DNA of 23,899 nucleotides from JBMOPD01 sp049323615 (GCA_049323615.1 JBMOPD010000095.1:1-23899), one strand, 5' to 3'. Shown: positions 1 through 7,185, counted from the stretch's first letter. Numbers and translations are program-made. The notes: generated by a model not told the origin, from the letters alone.

Positions 1-192
1 GGCGGCGCAGGCCAGCTCCACCACTTCGATGGCCTTGATGATGTCTCCCCTGGATTCCTCCAGGTTTTTCCCCAGCTCCATGGCCACCAGCAGTGTAAGC
101 TCGTCCAGGTGGGCGTCAAGGATGGCCCTGAACCTGAACATAAGCTAGGCCCTTTTTTGCACGGGGGTAGAGGACCAGCCGGGAAATACGTT
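1..192 (-). pseudogene. decayed CoA-acylating methylmalonate-semialdehyde dehydrogenase (mmsA/iolA-like), partial
   Basis: Reading the minus strand from 192 down gives NVFPGWSSTPVQKRA, a TAG stop at 147-145, then LMFRFRAILDAHLDELTLLV and on to GDIIKAIEVVELACAA at the window edge. From memory of the family, this follows without a gap the N-terminal region of MmsA/IolA aldehyde dehydrogenases (FPxWxxTPVxxRARVMFRFRxLL...LxxLxxxExGKxLxEARGDVxxGIEVVEFAC). The stop takes the place of an arginine codon in that block. Upstream of about 192 the reading frame no longer resembles the family, so roughly the first 60 residues appear to be missing. The gene runs off the left edge, so the rest of it cannot be judged. 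An ATG at 141-139 after the stop has no good ribosome site. The alternative is a sequencing error in an intact gene, but loss of the N-terminal homology argues against that. Confidence 0.7.
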
Positions 193-365
193 AGTTTTTA
201 TGAAATCCGCATGTTGTGTTCCAATACTTTTTGACTGACCTGTTATTAAAAATAGGCTTACAAAAAACATGCCATAAAAACCCCGGGCAAAACACCTCTT
301 ATTTTTTGGCTGGCATTGCCCTTTTTAGAGGTTATTTTCCCAATGGCCCCGAAGGGCCGAAAAGA
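193..365. other. AT-rich intergenic stretch, no gene recognised
   Basis: No coding region with a credible ribosome site or family resemblance was found on either strand. The short open frame on the plus strand here (216-443) has no ribosome site and overlaps the comF terminator hairpin. The stretch ends at the break point of the dehydrogenase remnant. Confidence 0.4.
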
Positions 366-391
366 ACAGGCCTGCAAAAATGCAGGCCTGT
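366..391 (-). terminator. rho-independent terminator after comF
   Basis: Perfect 11-bp inverted repeat (ACAGGCCTGCA / TGCAGGCCTGT) with an AAAA/TTTT loop. On the minus strand it is followed by TCTTTT. It lies about 50 bases past the comF stop and before the dehydrogenase remnant. Confidence 0.6.
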
Positions 392-439
392 CTGCAAAAT
401 TACACGAAAGTTAAAGTATGGAAAACCTAAAAATAAAAA

Positions 440-1210
440 TTAGGCATAACTACCGGGCAGGTTGATAAAAGTCCTCCCGGCGGCCGCCGTAATGCAGACA
501 ACCGCCGCCGCACCGCCCCTGATCAGGGTTTCCGAAGCCACATTCAGCGTCGAACCGGTGGTGATTACATCGTCCACCAGCAAAACCGTTTTACCCCTGA
601 CGGCCCCCGGATCCGACAGCTGAAAGGCGCCCACCAGGTTGGCCTCCCTCCCGGCCCTGCTCAGCCCGGTCTGAGACGGGGTTTCCCTTACCTTGCGCAG
701 CAGCGGGAGTAAAGGAACCGCCATTTTTTCGGCCATTCCGGCGGCCAGCAGTTCCGACTGGTTAAAGCCCCGCTGCCTGAGCCTTTCAGGGGACAGGGGC
801 ACCGCGGCGATTACCTGGACCTTTATAAAATGAGGGTTTCCGGCCACAGACTGGAACATTAAGCCGGCAAGATGTCCCGCCAGGTCCCTCCGGCCGGAAT
901 ATTTAAGCTTCAGCACCGCCCTTTTCAAATCGCCCTCATAGGGCCCGGCGGACCTGGACAGGCGGAAGTACCGGCCCCCGTGGCCGCAATCCCGGCAGAG
1001 AACGGCCCCGCCCCCCGCCGGGGCGCACTCTGGTTCCGGCAGCTGCTGAAAATACCTGCCGCACTTGAAACAGACCGGCTCCCGGCGGTATTCCGCAATG
1101 ACCTTAAGGCACCGGGGACAGATTTTGTTTTCGGCCCCGGACGACCCGCACAGGGGGCATACCCGGCGGGGAGGAAAAAGAAGGTCAATGATTCCGGCAA
1201 TTAATCTCAA
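440..1210 (-). CDS. comF: ComF family protein (phosphoribosyltransferase-like, DNA-uptake associated)
   Basis: The 256-residue product has the ComF architecture. An N-terminal LLFPPRRVCPLCG segment starts a set of cysteine pairs (C18/C21, C31/C34, C47/C50, C72/C75) that should bind zinc. A type I phosphoribosyltransferase domain follows, with the PRPP loop VLLVDDVITTGST near residues 209-221 and the ComF signature RQRGFNQSELLA. In competent bacteria ComFC is needed for transformation, acting in the cytoplasm on incoming single strands; its exact role here is inferred from family. The TTG start at 1210-1208 overlaps the TGA stop of the upstream GGDEF gene in TTGA, so the two are probably translationally coupled. 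The start is supported by the usual GxxDLLFPP N-terminus of the family. Confidence 0.9.
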   Translation of the reverse strand: MRLIAGIIDLLFPPRRVCPLCGSSGAENKICPRCLKVIAEYRREPVCFKCGRYFQQLPEPECAPAGGGAVLCRDCGHGGRYFRLSRSAGPYEGDLKRAVLKLKYSGRRDLAGHLAGLMFQSVAGNPHFIKVQVIAAVPLSPERLRQRGFNQSELLAAGMAEKMAVPLLPLLRKVRETPSQTGLSRAGREANLVGAFQLSDPGAVRGKTVLLVDDVITTGSTLNVASETLIRGGAAAVVCITAAAGRTFINLPGSYA

Positions 1211-2931
1211 GTAAGCCAGCTGCTCCTTCCGGCAAACCGGCCCTTCAAATCCGAGGCGGTGACAATCCTGTCCCGTCCGCTTTTCTTTGCCTGCCTGAGG
1301 GCCCGGGCGGCCTTTTTCAAAAGTTCGTCAAGGGTCACCCCGTCTTCGGGGGCAACCGCAATGCCCGCGCTGACCTTTATCCTGAGCAGGGGATACTCCC
1401 GGTCAAAAACGTACTCGTCCAGCCCGCTCCTGATTTCCCGGGCCAGAGAAAGGGCTTTTCCCTCGTCAAAGCCGGGCAGCAGCAGGGCAAACTCGTCGTC
1501 CCCGTACCGGCCGGCCTGTATTTGCGGGATATCCAGGGATTTCAAAAATCTTCCCAGTTCGGCTATCATCCTGTCCCCCGTCTCCTGGCCCCAGCCCTCG
1601 TTGATATGCCCCAGCATGTCAACGTCCATTGAGATCAGGGCAATTTTCCCTTCACCCTCAAAAGCCCGGCAGCAGTGGCGGTAAAATGATATCCTGTTTA
1701 AGAGGCCGGTCATGGAGTCACGGTTTTTGTAGTTATCCAGCCTTTCGGCCAGCACCCGGTTGGACAGGGCGGCGTTCAGCGTCCCGCACAGGGACATGGC
1801 GGCCTGCAGGTCGGCCTCGCTGAAAAACATGGCTTTTTTCTCACCGATTATAACCAGCCCCAGGGGGCCCGCCTCCCCCACCAGGGGAATAACCAGCAGC
1901 GAACGCAGGACCTGGGGAAGGCCCTGCTCCGATTTGACCCTGGGGTCAATCTTGGAGTCAAAGACAATCTCGGGCTCGCCGTTGTTTATTACCCAGCCCA
2001 GGAAGCCCTCGCCGGGAACAATGTAGTCCTTTTCCAGCTGCTCCCGGTAGGGACCGTAAGCGGCGGCCGATTTGAACCGCCTCTCCCTCTCATGCCAGAG
2101 ATAAAAAACCCCGGTATGGAAAGAAATGGCCCTGCGCATTTCCTTCAAAAGCACGCCGGGGGTTTCCTGAAAGTCGGCCCTGGACCCCAGCCTGCGGCTT
2201 ATTTCATATACGGCCCGCAGCTCCCTGTTGACCAGTTCCGACCGGACATAGAGGCGCAGGACAAACTGTACGGTTAGGAGGGGCACAAAAAGGAGAAGCA
2301 CCCCCGGCATCCCGGTCTTCTGGTAAACCACGGCCATGGCGATGCCAAAGGGAGCGCTGAAAAAATAGCTGAGGGCGTCCCAGCGCATGGTGTCCTGCCA
2401 GGAGTGCATCCTGGCCCCTTCCTTGCCGGGGTACATGTACAGGTAAACCAGGATGTGGTTGATGATAAAATACAGGACGATCAGGGTAATCAGGTGAATA
2501 ATGCTGCTGTTTATGCCTGTCAGCAGGGACCCGGTGATGTCCCTGCCCCAGACCAGCCTGGCCAGGTAAACCGCTCCGTACAGCGTCAGGACCTGCTGGG
2601 CCATGTTGAAAACCGACGTGCGCACCGGATTTCCCCTGTTGGCAATGCCGTTTCCGATAAAAAAAGCCACTGAGCTGATCCACGCAGAGGCGCTGAGGTT
2701 ATATATGAGAAGAGAAGCCAAAATAAGTGAAAAGCTCCCGGAAAGGCGGCCCAGGGGGAAATTTACGGCCAGCCACTCCACCAGAATCCCCAGCATAATC
2801 AGTACCGCAAACTCGCTGGAGCGGTCCAGGTCCAGGTTTTTGAACAGGCTGATCAGGATCCCCAGCCCGGCGGCAATGACCATTAAGGAATATGCCGTAT
2901 GTATGAAATTTCTCCTGCCCGGTGCTTTCAC
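1207..2931 (-). CDS. membrane GAF-GGDEF protein with variant GDDEF motif
   Basis: A 574-residue protein. The first ~235 residues are hydrophobic and form several membrane segments. A GAF-like sensor domain follows (about 250-400, with VPGEGFLGWV and SLLVIPLVGE), then a GGDEF domain from DSMTGLLNRISFY to the end. The metal/substrate residues of DxDxxxxIN are present (DVDMLGHINEGWGQETGD). The signature loop reads RYGDDEF (477-481), with aspartate in place of the second glycine, and there is no RxxD inhibitory site just before it. It may be a weak diguanylate cyclase or a nucleotide sensor. The start is GTG (2931-2929), with a G7 ribosome site 10 bases upstream that lies in the 3' arm of an inverted repeat (2940-2974). 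It overlaps comF by four bases. Confidence 0.9.
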   Translation of the reverse strand: MKAPGRRNFIHTAYSLMVIAAGLGILISLFKNLDLDRSSEFAVLIMLGILVEWLAVNFPLGRLSGSFSLILASLLIYNLSASAWISSVAFFIGNGIANRGNPVRTSVFNMAQQVLTLYGAVYLARLVWGRDITGSLLTGINSSIIHLITLIVLYFIINHILVYLYMYPGKEGARMHSWQDTMRWDALSYFFSAPFGIAMAVVYQKTGMPGVLLLFVPLLTVQFVLRLYVRSELVNRELRAVYEISRRLGSRADFQETPGVLLKEMRRAISFHTGVFYLWHERERRFKSAAAYGPYREQLEKDYIVPGEGFLGWVINNGEPEIVFDSKIDPRVKSEQGLPQVLRSLLVIPLVGEAGPLGLVIIGEKKAMFFSEADLQAAMSLCGTLNAALSNRVLAERLDNYKNRDSMTGLLNRISFYRHCCRAFEGEGKIALISMDVDMLGHINEGWGQETGDRMIAELGRFLKSLDIPQIQAGRYGDDEFALLLPGFDEGKALSLAREIRSGLDEYVFDREYPLLRIKVSAGIAVAPEDGVTLDELLKKAARALRQAKKSGRDRIVTASDLKGRFAGRSSWLT

Positions 2932-2939
2932 TGCATAAA

Positions 2940-2974
2940 TTCCCCCCCTGGTTATATTTCGACAAAGGGGGGAA
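2940..2974 (-). promoter_or_regulatory. hairpin covering the ribosome site of the GGDEF gene
   Basis: The minus-strand RNA can pair TTCCCCCC (2974-2967) with GGGGGGAA (2947-2940) across a 19-base loop. The 3' arm is the G-rich Shine-Dalgarno sequence for the GTG start at 2931. There is no T-run, so it does not look like a terminator. The loop carries TTGTCGAA, a Spo0A-box-like octamer. Confidence 0.5.
2958..2965 (-). promoter_or_regulatory. 0A-box-like site (TTGTCGAA) upstream of the GGDEF gene
   Basis: Minus-strand TTGTCGAA in the flank TTTGTCGAAATA, which contains the TGTCGAA core of the Spo0A binding site. The same octamer lies upstream of the glycosyltransferase at 11967 and the SLH gene at 20918. 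Confidence 0.4.
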
Positions 2975-2992
2975 CTTACCTTTTTTATCTCC

Positions 2993-3406
2993 TTAAAGTG
3001 TTTTCAGGCGGTTCAACGGGCCTTCCAGCGATTCACGGGTATTCAGGCCCCGGACATCAAAGAGCCAGGACCCCGGCGGCCCGCTCTCCCCGGCTCCCCG
3101 GAATTCTTCCGGTTTAATCACGGAAAACTCCCTTTCCCGGGACATTATTTCCACAATCCCGGCCGTGTCGTCGTACCCCTCCGCCGCCACGGCCACCGCC
3201 AGCCGGCCCGACAGTATCCCTTCACCCCTGTACATGCTTCTCAGAAACCACTCGGCCACCTCGGCCTGGTTGCCCATCAGCACATAAACCACGCCTTTGG
3301 CGGCCGGCCTGCCGCTGTTGATCAACACGGCCGCCAGGCAAAGGATATACCCCAGCCAGCAGAAATAAAGTATGGCCAGCACCCACAGCCACATCATGTC
3401 CCTCAC
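2993..3406 (-). CDS. small membrane-anchored protein of unknown function
   Basis: Up to 137 residues. I do not recognise the family. The N-terminus is a hydrophobic segment (WLWVLAILYFCWLGYILCLA), so the protein is probably membrane-anchored, with a soluble domain of about 100 residues (GNQAEVAEWFLRSM, then RLAVAVAAEGYDDTAGIVEIM, then WLFDVRGLNTRESLEGPL). The longest frame starts at GTG 3406, but ATG at 3397 or 3394 lies better behind the GTGAGG ribosome site, so the first three or four residues may not be made. It precedes the GGDEF gene by 61 bases on the same strand, which suggests a shared role in signalling. An 11-bp inverted repeat (3403-3451) overlaps its ribosome site. Confidence 0.75.
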   Translation of the reverse strand: MRDMMWLWVLAILYFCWLGYILCLAAVLINSGRPAAKGVVYVLMGNQAEVAEWFLRSMYRGEGILSGRLAVAVAAEGYDDTAGIVEIMSREREFSVIKPEEFRGAGESGPPGSWLFDVRGLNTRESLEGPLNRLKTL

Positions 3407-3451
3407 CCCCCGGTGTTATTAAAAGATATGTTTAAATCACCCGGGGGGTGA
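3403..3451 (-). promoter_or_regulatory. 11-bp inverted repeat overlapping the ribosome site of the 137-residue membrane protein
   Basis: CCGGGGGGTGA (3441-3451) and TCACCCCCCGG (3403-3413) are perfect inverted copies with a 27-base AT-rich loop. In the minus-strand RNA the 3' arm contains the GGGGGGTGA that serves as ribosome site and start of the gene at 3406. No T-run follows. It has the same design as the hairpin at 2940-2974 in front of the next gene. Confidence 0.55.
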
Positions 3452-3459
3452 CTGAATAA

Positions 3460-3487
3460 CCGTCAGCCGTCAGCTTTCAGCGGTCAG
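3460..3487. repeat. heptanucleotide tandem repeat, CCGTCAG type
   Basis: Four 7-base units in register: CCGTCAG, CCGTCAG, CTTTCAG, CGGTCAG. It lies between the metK terminator and the next gene. A related tract is at 16953-16980. Confidence 0.7.
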
Positions 3488-3511
3488 AAAAAAACCGGGC
3501 CAAAGCCCGGT
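3487..3511 (-). terminator. metK rho-independent terminator
   Basis: Minus-strand hairpin ACCGGGC-TTTG-GCCCGGT followed directly by a run of six or more T. It lies about 50 bases past the metK stop and is bracketed by two heptanucleotide tracts. Confidence 0.85.
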
Positions 3512-3521
3512 GTTTCTTTAA

Positions 3522-3556
3522 ATTCTGGATTCTGGAGTCTGACTTCTGGATTCCCC
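3522..3556. repeat. heptanucleotide tandem repeat, ATTCTGG type
   Basis: Five 7-base units in register: ATTCTGG, ATTCTGG, AGTCTGA, CTTCTGG, ATTCCCC. It ends three bases from the metK stop codon. The same unit type recurs at 15754-15781. Confidence 0.7.
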
Positions 3557-3558
3557 GC

Positions 3559-4749
3559 TTATAAACATGCTTCCTTTTTGAGTATTTCCGCCTTGTCTGT
3601 CCTTTCCCAGGGCAGGTCCAGGTCGGTCCGGCCGAAATGGCCGTACGCCGCCGTCTGCCGGTAAATGGGCCGGCGCAGGTCCAGGGACCTGATGATCCCG
3701 GCGGGCCTCAGGTCAAAATGCTTGCGGATTAATTCGACCAGTTTTTCATCAGAAACCTTTCCGGTGTTGAACGTATCAACCATGACGGATACCGGCCTGG
3801 CAACCCCGATGGCGTATGCCAGCTGCACCTCGCAGCGGCCGGCAAGGCCCGCCGCCACTATGTTCTTGGCCACATAGCGGGCGGCGTAGCTGGCGGAGCG
3901 GTCAACCTTGGTGGGGTCCTTGCCGGAAAAGGCCCCCCCTCCGTGGCGGGCCATGCCGCCGTACGTATCCACGATTATTTTCCTTCCCGTCAGCCCCGTA
4001 TCCCCCTGGGGGCCGCCGATGACAAACCTTCCGGTGGGGTTGATCAGGTACCGCACGCCATTACCCATAAATTCGGCGGGAATCACAGGCCTGATCACCC
4101 TCTGGATGATATCCTCGCGGATCTCACTGAGGCCGACCCTGGGGTGATGCTGGGTGGATACCACCACGGTGTCAACCCTGACCGGAGTGTCGTCCCGGTA
4201 TTCCACCGTCACCTGCACCTTGCCGTCAGGCCTCAGGTAGGGCAGTTCCCTGCTTTTCCTCACCTCGGCCAGCCTGCGGGCCAGCCGGTGGGCCAGGGCT
4301 ATGGGCATAGGCATCATTTCCACGGTCTCGTTGGTGGCATAGCCGAACATCATCCCCTGGTCGCCGGCGCCGATGGCGTCTATCTCGGCGTCGGTCATCT
4401 CTCCCTCCCTGGCTTCAAGGGGATTATCAACCCCCATGGCAATGTCGGTGGACTGCTCGTCAATAGATGTAATCACCGAACAGGTATCGCAGTCAAAGCC
4501 GTATTTGGCCCTGGTGTAGCCGATGGACCGGACGGTTTCCCTGACCACCTTGGGTATATCCACATAACAGTTGGTGGTAATTTCCCCCGCCACCAGCACA
4601 AGGCCGGTGGTGCAGAGCGTCTCGCAGGCCACCCTGGCATTGGGATCTTGAGCAATGATTTCATCCAGAATGGAATCGGAGATCTGGTCCGCTATCTTAT
4701 CGGGATGACCCTCAGTAACGGATTCCGAGGTAAAAAGTCTTCCGGCCAA
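3559..4749 (-). CDS. metK: S-adenosylmethionine synthetase
   Basis: Makes S-adenosylmethionine from methionine and ATP in the cytoplasm. All three signature blocks are present: FTSESVTEGHPDKIADQISD at the N-terminus (ATP-binding histidine in GHPDK), GAGDQGMMFGYA in the middle, and GGGAFSGKDPTKVDRSA near the C-terminus, plus the RFVIGGPQGDTGLTGRK strand. The open frame reaches GTG at 4758, but the ribosome site AAGGAG lies directly against that codon and 8 bases before a TTG at 4749. Starting there gives MAGRLFTSESVTEGHPDK and 396 residues, which fits the family. It is a single-gene unit with its own sigma-A promoter (4844-4872), a structured leader of about 85 bases, and a terminator (3487-3511). 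Confidence 0.97.
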   Translation of the reverse strand: MAGRLFTSESVTEGHPDKIADQISDSILDEIIAQDPNARVACETLCTTGLVLVAGEITTNCYVDIPKVVRETVRSIGYTRAKYGFDCDTCSVITSIDEQSTDIAMGVDNPLEAREGEMTDAEIDAIGAGDQGMMFGYATNETVEMMPMPIALAHRLARRLAEVRKSRELPYLRPDGKVQVTVEYRDDTPVRVDTVVVSTQHHPRVGLSEIREDIIQRVIRPVIPAEFMGNGVRYLINPTGRFVIGGPQGDTGLTGRKIIVDTYGGMARHGGGAFSGKDPTKVDRSASYAARYVAKNIVAAGLAGRCEVQLAYAIGVARPVSVMVDTFNTGKVSDEKLVELIRKHFDLRPAGIIRSLDLRRPIYRQTAAYGHFGRTDLDLPWERTDKAEILKKEACL

Positions 4750-4764
4750 AAAGAACACTCCTTT

Positions 4765-4838
4765 TGCATTTTTACAGAAAAATAGACCCCTACGAGGTCC
4801 GGCTTGCGGGATAAACCGCTAAAAAACTAGAAAATGCA
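4765..4838 (-). promoter_or_regulatory. structured 5' leader of metK, type unknown
   Basis: The predicted transcript begins near 4837. Its first bases TGCATTTT (4838-4831) can pair with AAAATGCA (4772-4765) just before the AAGGAG ribosome site. This would close two small internal hairpins (GCGG/CCGC at 4806-4819 and GACC/GGTC at 4785-4799) in a three-way arrangement. The second hairpin is followed by ATTTTT. It does not match the SAM-I or SMK-box motifs I know. The folding is by eye only. Confidence 0.3.
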
Positions 4839-4843
4839 TGTTA

Positions 4844-4872
4844 ATTTTAACACTCCGACCTTTAATTGTCAA
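4844..4872 (-). promoter_or_regulatory. metK sigma-A promoter
   Basis: Minus-strand TTGACA (4872-4867), a 17-base spacer, and TAAAAT (4849-4844). This is a near-consensus vegetative promoter placed about 95 bases before the metK start. Confidence 0.85.
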
Positions 4873-4905
4873 ACAACTCGCGTATTAAAAATTTGATTTT
4901 TAAAT

Positions 4906-4927
4906 TAAAAAACTGGCCGGGGCCAAT
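4906..4927 (-). terminator. terminator after the PRC-barrel gene
   Basis: Minus-strand stem ATTGGC-CCCG-GCCAGT (six pairs, one G-T) followed by TTTTT, about 30 bases past the stop. It separates this unit from the metK promoter. Confidence 0.55.
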
Positions 4928-4956
4928 TTTAAGGAAGAATAAAATTCCGGCTGCTT

Positions 4957-5205
4957 TTAGCCTGTTCTGTGGGCCGCCTCCAGGTCCACCAGCACTGTGT
5001 GAACGCCAATTTTCTTGATTTTAGACCACGGCACCAGCGTATCCCTGCCGGCGGACAGCAGGCCGAAGCGGCGGGGCCCCTCAAGGACTATGGCCAGCAC
5101 TGTACCGGTGGAGGGATCTATATGAACATCTTTCACAGCCCCCAACTTGGCGCCGTCGGCCAAATTCACAATGTCACGCCTGGCAAGCTCCGATATTTTG
5201 AACAA
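4957..5205 (-). CDS. YlmC/YmxH family PRC-barrel protein
   Basis: This 82-residue single-domain protein matches the YlmC/YmxH family of small PRC-barrel proteins in spore formers: MFKISELARRDIVNLADGAKLG at the start, DVHIDPSTGTVLAIVLEGP in the middle, and LVPWSKIKKIGVHTVLVD at the end. The molecular role is not known; the family is often annotated as sporulation-related. The start is TTG (5205-5203), with GGGGAGG 8 bases upstream and no in-frame ATG that would keep the conserved N-terminus. It is the last gene of the galU-epimerase unit, 69 bases after the epimerase stop with no terminator seen between them, and is followed by a weak terminator. Confidence 0.88.
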   Translation of the reverse strand: MFKISELARRDIVNLADGAKLGAVKDVHIDPSTGTVLAIVLEGPRRFGLLSAGRDTLVPWSKIKKIGVHTVLVDLEAAHRTG

Positions 5206-5274
5206 ACCGCCAACCTCCCCTTGAGCCGAAATTACGGGATATACTTAGACAGTGTGGCTAAAGATCTTCAGGCA

Positions 5275-6213
5275 TTATTTTATGCGGGAGTGCTGAAAAA
5301 GGTTAACGGTTTGCTCAAAGGTATACCGCAATCCCTGCTCCAGATCGACACCGGCCGTCCATCCCAGAACCGACTCCGCCCTGCCGCAGTCCAGCCAGCT
5401 GTCCCTGATATCCCCGGGCCGTGGAGAACCGTAAAGGGGGCTGCCGCTGCAGCCGGCCACCTCTTTCAAAATGTCAAATAAGCGGTTGACGGTAACCGGC
5501 CGCCCGGTGCCTATGTTGAATGTCATGCCGGACCCCCCTTCAATGGCGCACAGGTTGGCCCTGACAACATCTGAAACGCAAACAAAATCCCTGGTCTGCC
5601 GGCCGTCCCCAAATATCACGGGCTGTTCACCCCGCAGGAGGCGGTCTATAAAAACGGCCACCACCCCTCCCTCCCCCCGGGCGTCCTGCCTGGGCCCGTA
5701 CACGTTGGCATAGCGCAGCACCGTGTAATCCAGGCCGTAAAGGTCCCTGTAGAGGTCCAGGTAGCGCTCAACGGCGTACTTGGAGAGGCCGTACCCTGAA
5801 ATGGGCCGCACCGGGTGCCGCTCGTCCGCCGGCAGGTGTTCGGGAGCGCCGTACACCGCGGCGGAAGAGGCGTAAACCACCTTTTTCACACCGCCGGCCC
5901 GGGCCGCCTCAAGCAGGTTTAATGACCCCACAATGTTGACCCGGGCGTCTTCCGCCGGGTCGGCCAGGGATTTGGGCACGCTGACCTGGGCGGCCTGGTG
6001 GATAATCACCCCGGGGCGCTCTCTCTGCAGGCACCGGAAAACAAACTCCCGGTCCCGCAGGTCCCCGTGATAAAAGTTGACTTCTTTTTTTATGTTTTCA
6101 AGCATGCCGGTGCTGAGATCGTCCAGCACCGCCGCCCTTGCGCCGCCGTCCACCAGGGCGTCAACTATATGGGACCCGATAAAGCCGGCCCCGCCGGTCA
6201 CTAATACTTTCAT
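5275..6213 (-). CDS. NAD-dependent nucleotide-sugar epimerase (UDP-glucose 4-epimerase-like)
   Basis: A 312-residue extended short-chain dehydrogenase/reductase. The NAD-binding Rossmann motif TGGAGFIG is at residues 6-13, with an acidic DDLSTG after strand 2. The catalytic serine lies in YASSAAVYG (116-117), and Tyr141/Lys145 are in YGLSK. The later blocks RYANVYGPRQ, VFIDRLLRGEQPVIFGDGRQTRDFVCVSDV and FNIGTGRPVTVN are typical of GalE-like and related UDP-sugar epimerases. The likely reaction is C4 epimerisation of UDP-glucose or UDP-GlcNAc in the cytoplasm; sequence alone does not settle the substrate. The ATG start at 6213 has GAGAGG 7 bases upstream. It lies 34 bases after galU, whose product would feed it. 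Confidence 0.9.
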   Translation of the reverse strand: MKVLVTGGAGFIGSHIVDALVDGGARAAVLDDLSTGMLENIKKEVNFYHGDLRDREFVFRCLQRERPGVIIHQAAQVSVPKSLADPAEDARVNIVGSLNLLEAARAGGVKKVVYASSAAVYGAPEHLPADERHPVRPISGYGLSKYAVERYLDLYRDLYGLDYTVLRYANVYGPRQDARGEGGVVAVFIDRLLRGEQPVIFGDGRQTRDFVCVSDVVRANLCAIEGGSGMTFNIGTGRPVTVNRLFDILKEVAGCSGSPLYGSPRPGDIRDSWLDCGRAESVLGWTAGVDLEQGLRYTFEQTVNLFQHSRIK

Positions 6214-6236
6214 ATGAAAGCCTCTCTTAAGGGTCC

Positions 6237-6274
6237 GGAATTGGGAATTAGGAATTGGGGTCTCCCGTCTCCTG
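6237..6274. repeat. heptanucleotide tandem repeat, GGAATTG plus TCTCCTG types
   Basis: Units GGAATTG, GGAATTA, GGAATTG, a GGG joint, then TCTCCCG, TCTCCTG and ACCCG. The tract overlaps the galU stop codon (6248-6250) and encodes the last residues of GalU. Confidence 0.7.
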
Positions 6275-7165
6275 ACCCGTAAGATTTTCCGGATACAGCT
6301 CCCGGGCTATCTGCCTCAGGTAGTTGCCGAACTCCGCCGCCAGGTCCGGCCGGTCAAGGGCAAACTCCACCGTGGCCTTGAGATATCCCAGCTTGTCCCC
6401 CACATCAAACCTCCGCCCCCTGAAGGCCAGCCCGTACATCGGCTCTTCCCGGCACAAAACCCTCAGGGCGTCGGTGAGCTGAATCTCCCCCCCCGCGCCG
6501 GGGCCGGTTCTGGCCAGGATGTCAAATATCCCCGGGGTAATTATGTACCGGCCCATTATAGCCAGCCTGGAGGGAGCGCTTTGAGCCGGAGGCTTCTCCA
6601 CCAGGTCCCTGATCCTGAATACTCCCGCCCGCACCTCTTCAGCGTCCAGTATCCCGTACTTGCTGACATCCTCGGGGGGCACCTCCTGCACGGCGATCAC
6701 CGAACCTCCGGTTTCCCCGTAAAGGTCGATCAGCTGCTTTAAGCAGGGGACCTTGCTGCGCACGATATCATCACCCAGCAGAACGGCAAAGGGTTCGTCA
6801 CCGATAAACTTTCTGGCGCAGTAAACCGCATGCCCCAGGCCCTTTGGCTCCTTCTGGCGGACGTAATGAATATCAACCATTTCACCGATATCCCTGACCA
6901 GTTCCAGGAGGTCCTTTTTGCCCTTTTCCCTGAGCTGGGCCTCCAGGTCGGGGGACTTGTCGAAATGGTCCTCGATGGCCCTCTTTTGCTTGCCGGTGAT
7001 AAACAGTATGTCCTCTATTCCCGATTCTACGGCTTCCTCGACTATGTACTGGATAGTTGGCTTGTCCACTATGGGCAGCATTTCCTTGGGCTGTGCCTTT
7101 GTGGCCGGCAAAAACCGTACGCCCAGCCCGGCCGCGGGAATTACCGCCTTGCTTATCTTCATCAT
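6248..7165 (-). CDS. galU: UTP-glucose-1-phosphate uridylyltransferase
   Basis: Makes UDP-glucose from glucose-1-phosphate and UTP, the precursor for wall polysaccharides. The 305-residue product has the nucleotide-binding signature GLGVRFLPATKAQPKEM (13-29), the base-binding QKEPKGLGHAV, the metal-site LLGDDIV, LVEKPP and GGEIQLTDAL, all in the usual order for bacterial GalU. The start is one of two adjacent ATG codons (7165 or 7162) behind GGGAGGGG. It is the first gene of galU-epimerase-PRC. The C-terminal TGQETGDPNS is not conserved in character: it is read from a heptanucleotide repeat that runs through the stop codon. Confidence 0.95.
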   Translation of the reverse strand: MMKISKAVIPAAGLGVRFLPATKAQPKEMLPIVDKPTIQYIVEEAVESGIEDILFITGKQKRAIEDHFDKSPDLEAQLREKGKKDLLELVRDIGEMVDIHYVRQKEPKGLGHAVYCARKFIGDEPFAVLLGDDIVRSKVPCLKQLIDLYGETGGSVIAVQEVPPEDVSKYGILDAEEVRAGVFRIRDLVEKPPAQSAPSRLAIMGRYIITPGIFDILARTGPGAGGEIQLTDALRVLCREEPMYGLAFRGRRFDVGDKLGYLKATVEFALDRPDLAAEFGNYLRQIARELYPENLTGQETGDPNS

Positions 7166-7185
7166 CCGGCACCCCTCCCAGGGAT

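Noticed and set aside
216..443. 75-codon plus-strand frame at the left end
   Set aside because: No ribosome site, no family resemblance, and it runs through the comF terminator hairpin.
3943..4785. 280-residue open frame on the plus strand, opposite metK
   Set aside because: It is a shadow of the strongly conserved metK gene; no ribosome site and a composition rich in His/Gly/Pro typical of antisense frames in GC-rich DNA.
4759..4843. SAM-I or SMK-box riboswitch before metK
   Set aside because: The leader is about 85 bases and none of the conserved SAM-I or SMK sequence blocks I know is present.
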